NCBI GenBank assembly: GCA_900554855.1
Contig: USIZ01000047.1
Coordinates: forward strand, 1-8,357
Source of the DNA: an uncultured Eubacteriales bacterium
GTDB lineage: Bacteria > Bacillota > Clostridia > Oscillospirales > Oscillospiraceae
Length of the DNA stretch: 8,357 nucleotides
Reading direction: 5' to 3'
The position numbers and the translations under genes are program-made. The notes below the pieces were generated by a model, which saw nothing but the letters and a program-made list of their open reading frames with translations, did not search any database and was not told where the DNA came from. How positions within the stretch are numbered: the first letter of the stretch is position 1; each line of letters begins with the position of its first letter. Positions 5,022-8,357 of this stretch are shown one piece after another.

Positions 5022-5049
5022 TTCCTAAAACCCTCTTGACAAATAGGAA
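5022..5049. promoter_or_regulatory. Candidate Rrf2/CymR operator over the cysK -35 region
   Basis: TTCCTA (5022-5027) and TAGGAA (5044-5049) form a dyad with 16 bases between them, centred on the cysK -35 hexamer (5036-5041). The left arm extends to AATTCCTA. A further GGAATT core (4994-4999) lies in the regulator's own promoter, oriented inversely to AATTCC at 5020-5025. Binding here would block cysK transcription. The match to CymR sites rests on the remembered GGAATT core; binding by this regulator is inferred. Confidence 0.45.
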
Positions 5050-5064
5050 AAGTAGTTTTATAAT
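5036..5064 (+). promoter_or_regulatory. Consensus sigma-A promoter of cysK
   Basis: TTGACA (5036-5041) and TATAAT (5059-5064) are both perfect consensus hexamers with a 17-base spacer. The start would be near 5071, leaving a leader of about 138 bases before the cysK ATG. A promoter this strong ahead of a biosynthetic gene usually needs a repressor, which fits the divergent Rrf2-family gene. Confidence 0.95.
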
Positions 5065-5092
5065 CCGTATAAACCCACAGGAAAGATAGGTA

Positions 5093-5137
5093 ATGAAAAT
5101 GAGCGTTTATCAGTTTCGATGTCGCAGCTCCTTTTGA
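5093..5137 (+). CDS. Possible 14-codon leader peptide upstream of cysK
   Basis: Downstream of the cysK promoter, an open frame encodes MKMSVYQFRCRSSF and ends in TGA. AGGAAAG (5079-5085) lies seven bases before its ATG, and a second in-frame ATG at 5099 is also possible, with GATAGG upstream. It carries one cysteine codon (TGT, 5120-5122) between two arginine codons, followed by two serines. It ends about 58 bases before the cysK ribosome site. No terminator hairpin is visible between it and cysK, so classical attenuation is not evident. It could be a chance frame; position, ribosome site and cysteine content make it worth recording. Confidence 0.4.
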   Translation: MKMSVYQFRCRSSF

Positions 5138-5208
5138 ATGTGACTCATATCAGAATCATAAACTACATTTAAAGTATAAATACACTGACTATATTGGAGG
5201 CAATTATC

Positions 5209-6141
<933 letters not shown>

Positions 6142-6199
6142 TTTCCTCCTTCTGATCCTTTCCCGAAACTTTCCCATTTTGTTCCCCCCAAAACGGCAG

Positions 6200-6240
6200 C
6201 AGCCGCAGAGCATGTTACGTTCGTGCTCTGCGGCTGTTTT
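6200..6240 (+). terminator. Intrinsic terminator of cysK
   Basis: CAGCCGCAGAGCA (6200-6212) pairs perfectly with TGCTCTGCGGCTG (6224-6236) around an 11-base loop, and TTTT (6237-6240) follows. A second short repeat outside it (AACGGCA before, TGCCGTT after, to about 6246) could extend the structure. It begins 58 bases after the cysK stop. Confidence 0.88.
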
Positions 6241-6290
6241 GCCGTTGTTTCACTGTTACTAATTGTTTCCGTTATGTTGCGGGAATGTAG

Positions 6291-6319
6291 TTGCAGTTTT
6301 GACGTAGAATGATTAACAT
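6291..6319 (+). promoter_or_regulatory. Possible promoter of the MBOAT/SGNH gene pair
   Basis: TTGCAG (6291-6296) and TAACAT (6314-6319) are 17 bases apart, downstream of the cysK terminator and upstream of the MBOAT gene. Each box differs from consensus at two positions, so this is a moderate candidate. An overlapping TTGACG at 6299-6304 has no good -10 at the right distance. Confidence 0.35.
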
Positions 6320-6386
6320 AATGAATGGAGAGAAAGTGGGGCGATCGACCAATCCGGCCAAATCATACGGCCCCATGCGGTGAGAA

Positions 6387-7703
6387 ATGAGCTTCAGTGA
6401 TCTGTCCTTCCTATTTCGGTTTTTGCCTGTATTTATGATCATATATGGTGTATCACCTCCAAAGTGGAGAAGATATGCCATTGTTTTGTCCAGCTTTGCT
6501 TTTGCGGCTTTTTCATCTGTCTGGGCGGTGCCGCTGCTTGGAATGCCAGTTATGGTAAACTGCTTTCTGGGCCGCTTTGTGCGCCGCTCCAAATGGGTGC
6601 TCTATGCCGGTGTAGGGCTGGACGTGGCCTTTCTGGCTGCCTGTCGCCTGATCCCTCTGCCCCTGCCTGGGGTCAGTTATCTGATGTTCTCACTCATCAG
6701 CTATCTGATCGATGTGAGCAGGGAGACGGTGGCGCCTGCCCGGGTCGGCCTGTTCACCGCTTACGGTACCCTGTTTCCGAGAATGGTCACCGGTCCTATC
6801 ACCCGCGCCGGAGATATTCTTCCTCAGCTGGAACAGCCCAAATGCACGCCGGAGCGGGCCGAGAAGGGGGCAGGGCTGCTGATCCTTGGCCTTGGCTATA
6901 AAGTGCTGCTGGCGGACGCGCTGTCAGGATTGTGGAGCGCGGCAGGGAAGATCGGCTACGAGTCGCTGTCCATGCCCATGGCATGGCTGTGTGCGATTGG
7001 TTTCAGCCTTCAACTCTATTTTGATTTTCACGGATGCACCCTGATGGCGGTGGGATTGGGGAGAATGATGGGCGTCAAGCTGCCGGAAAACTTCGATTTT
7101 CCCTATCTCTCCCGATCCGTCTCCGAATTTTATCGTCGCTGGCATATCACACTGGGAATGTGGTTCCGGGATTATGTCTATATCCCGCTGGGCGGCAGCC
7201 GGAAGGGGACCCGGCGTACGCTGGTCAATCTTGCGGCGGTCTGGCTGCTTACGGGGCTGTGGCACGGTCTGCATCTGAATTTCCTAATCTGGGGCGCATT
7301 CCTGTGCCTCTGGATCGCGCTGGAAAAGCTGGGCTTGCGCAATATGCTGGATCGTCATGTGATTTTGAGCCATGTGTATCTGCTGTTTGTCATTGTGTTG
7401 AGCTGGGTCATTTTTGCCGTGAATACGCCGGGTGAGCTGCTGACCTACTTCTTCCGGCTGTTTTGCTTTGGCTATGCCCCGGCGGGCAGCTTTGTGGATC
7501 CGATGGATTGGATGCGCTATCTGCCCCGATTTGCTCCGTACCTGATCGCCGGGGTATTTTTCAGCCTGCCTTTTGGAGAGCGGGCCATTCGGAAGTATCA
7601 GACCCGCTGGCCGGTGCGCGTTTTATTGTTTCTCATTTTTTGGTGTGCGGCGGCAAAGCTGTCGGTGCTCAGTGGTACACCGTTTTTGTATGCCCAGTTC
7701 TGA
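6387..7703 (+). CDS. MBOAT-family membrane O-acyltransferase (AlgI/PatA-like)
   Basis: This is a 438-residue polytopic membrane protein of the MBOAT family, of the kind that passes acyl groups, usually acetyl, across the membrane to a polysaccharide or wall polymer. The N-terminus MSFSDLSFLFRFLPVF resembles AlgI starts. The core motifs are YFDFHG (211-216), GLGRMMGVKLPENF (223-236), SEFYRRWHITLGMWFRDYVYIPLGG (246-270) and TGLWHG (289-294), with the presumed catalytic His293 and conserved His253. Most AlgI relatives have FDFSGYSDMA after the aromatic pair; here it is FDFHGCTLMA, lacking the usual aspartate. The length is somewhat below the 460-520 of AlgI. The ribosome site is weak (GGTGAG, 6379-6384), but the start fits the family. 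An SGNH hydrolase gene follows 12 bases after the stop, the usual partner. The acceptor polymer cannot be read from the sequence. Confidence 0.93.
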   Translation: MSFSDLSFLFRFLPVFMIIYGVSPPKWRRYAIVLSSFAFAAFSSVWAVPLLGMPVMVNCFLGRFVRRSKWVLYAGVGLDVAFLAACRLIPLPLPGVSYLMFSLISYLIDVSRETVAPARVGLFTAYGTLFPRMVTGPITRAGDILPQLEQPKCTPERAEKGAGLLILGLGYKVLLADALSGLWSAAGKIGYESLSMPMAWLCAIGFSLQLYFDFHGCTLMAVGLGRMMGVKLPENFDFPYLSRSVSEFYRRWHITLGMWFRDYVYIPLGGSRKGTRRTLVNLAAVWLLTGLWHGLHLNFLIWGAFLCLWIALEKLGLRNMLDRHVILSHVYLLFVIVLSWVIFAVNTPGELLTYFFRLFCFGYAPAGSFVDPMDWMRYLPRFAPYLIAGVFFSLPFGERAIRKYQTRWPVRVLLFLIFWCAAAKLSVLSGTPFLYAQF

Positions 7704-7715
7704 GGAGGGGGAGAG

Positions 7716-8357
7716 ATGAAGCGGAAATGGAATCTTCTGTGGAGGCGATGCCCGCTTCTCGTACTGCTGGCTGTCTCTGCGCTTTTGATCGGTCTGATCG
7801 GGCTTGCCCTGCAATCCAGACTCCCGGAACGCCGTCGGGCGGATGGACTGAAGACCCCATATTTGACCGGCACTTTCCTCTATCTGAGCGGAGAGCGCCG
7901 GGTTCCGGCCAGCCAGTCCCACGCTCTGCCGGACAAGCGTGTGCGGATGCTGGAACCGGCAATCACAAAACCGTCTGACTATCAAAAGCCGGTGCCGGTA
8001 GAGACCGCAGTGGACGACAGTTACTTTGACGATGCTCTGTTTATCGGCGATTCCCGTATCGACGATATGCACTCATTCTCCGGACTGAACAACGCCACTT
8101 ATTACGCTAAGACCGGTATGTCGGTCTATCGCCTGTTCAAGGATCCTTTTATTGAATTGGACGGAGAGAGCGTCACACTGGAGGAGGCGCTGAGCCGCCG
8201 ACAGTTTGGCAAGATATACCTGATGCTGGGTATGAATGAGTTCGGTTCCGGCACGGAACAGCGTTTTATCGACACCTATCAGGAGGCAGTCGCCCGCATT
8301 CGCGCCCTTCAGCCGAATGCCATCTTCTATGTGATGGGCAGCCTGTCGGCCACGCAG
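7716..8357 (+). CDS. Membrane-anchored SGNH/GDSL-type hydrolase or acetyltransferase (3' end outside window)
   Basis: The frame is open from the ATG at 7716 to the window edge, giving 214 residues without a stop, so the C-terminal part with the Asp-x-x-His catalytic pair is not seen. Residues 1-12 are basic and 13-32 form one hydrophobic anchor; the rest should lie outside the cell. A linker (about 33-100) leads to the SGNH domain: FIGDSR (109-114) with nucleophile Ser113, the block II glycine in AKTGMS (Gly134), and MLGMNE (170-175) with block III Asn174. Such proteins act with MBOAT acyltransferases (AlgI with AlgJ/AlgX, PatA with PatB) as the extracytoplasmic acetyl transferase or esterase. 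GGAGGGGG (7704-7710) gives a strong ribosome site, and the 12-base gap from the MBOAT stop indicates co-transcription. Confidence 0.9.
   Translation, partial: MKRKWNLLWRRCPLLVLLAVSALLIGLIGLALQSRLPERRRADGLKTPYLTGTFLYLSGERRVPASQSHALPDKRVRMLEPAITKPSDYQKPVPVETAVDDSYFDDALFIGDSRIDDMHSFSGLNNATYYAKTGMSVYRLFKDPFIELDGESVTLEEALSRRQFGKIYLMLGMNEFGSGTEQRFIDTYQEAVARIRALQPNAIFYVMGSLSATQ

Noticed and set aside
5071..5208. T-box or SAM riboswitch in the cysK leader
   Set aside because: There is no GGGTGGTACCGCG-type T-box, no S-box core and no terminator hairpin, and the leader is only about 138 bases long.

Overview
The window looks like a chromosomal piece of a fairly GC-rich, low-oxygen Firmicute, most likely a gut Clostridium-type bacterium of the Oscillospiraceae group. 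The grounds are strong AGGAGG-type ribosome sites, consensus sigma-A promoters, a lysine (L-box) riboswitch, a CymR/IscR-like Rrf2 regulator beside cysK, and the style of the lipoprotein and membrane proteins. The family-level placement is inference.

Layout. Positions 1-290 hold a terminator-like hairpin from an upstream unit, then tRNA-Gln(TTG), tRNA-Lys(TTT) and a strong intrinsic terminator. Next comes a visibly AT-rich VanZ-family membrane protein gene (383-988), followed by a GC-richer gene for a 69-residue two-helix membrane protein (1013-1222) and a long perfect hairpin. Positions 4257 to 1333, on the minus strand, form a polar amino acid ABC importer operon: promoter, lysine riboswitch with its own terminator, substrate-binding lipoprotein, permease and ATPase. 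The riboswitch, not the proteins, identifies lysine as the likely substrate.

Positions 4258-4510 are non-coding apart from a hairpin at the end of the next gene. An Rrf2-family regulator gene (4511-4942, minus) and cysK (5209-6141, plus) are divergent. Both have near-perfect sigma-A promoters, and candidate operator half-sites overlap or flank the -35 elements. The regulator ends in Tyr-Ile-Ile, like the C-terminal isoleucine tails that dock in the CysK active site, so a CymR-CysK sensing pair is a concrete hypothesis. The cysK leader carries a 14-codon open frame with a cysteine codon.

After the cysK terminator, an MBOAT O-acyltransferase gene (6387-7703) and a membrane-anchored SGNH hydrolase gene (7716 to the window end, incomplete) form a tight pair of the kind that O-acetylates an extracellular polysaccharide or wall polymer.

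No transposase, phage gene, CRISPR array or defence system is visible. The most interesting signals are regulatory: the lysine riboswitch, the CymR-CysK tail and its operators, the short cysK leader frame, and two mutually exclusive hairpins between the binding-protein and permease genes.
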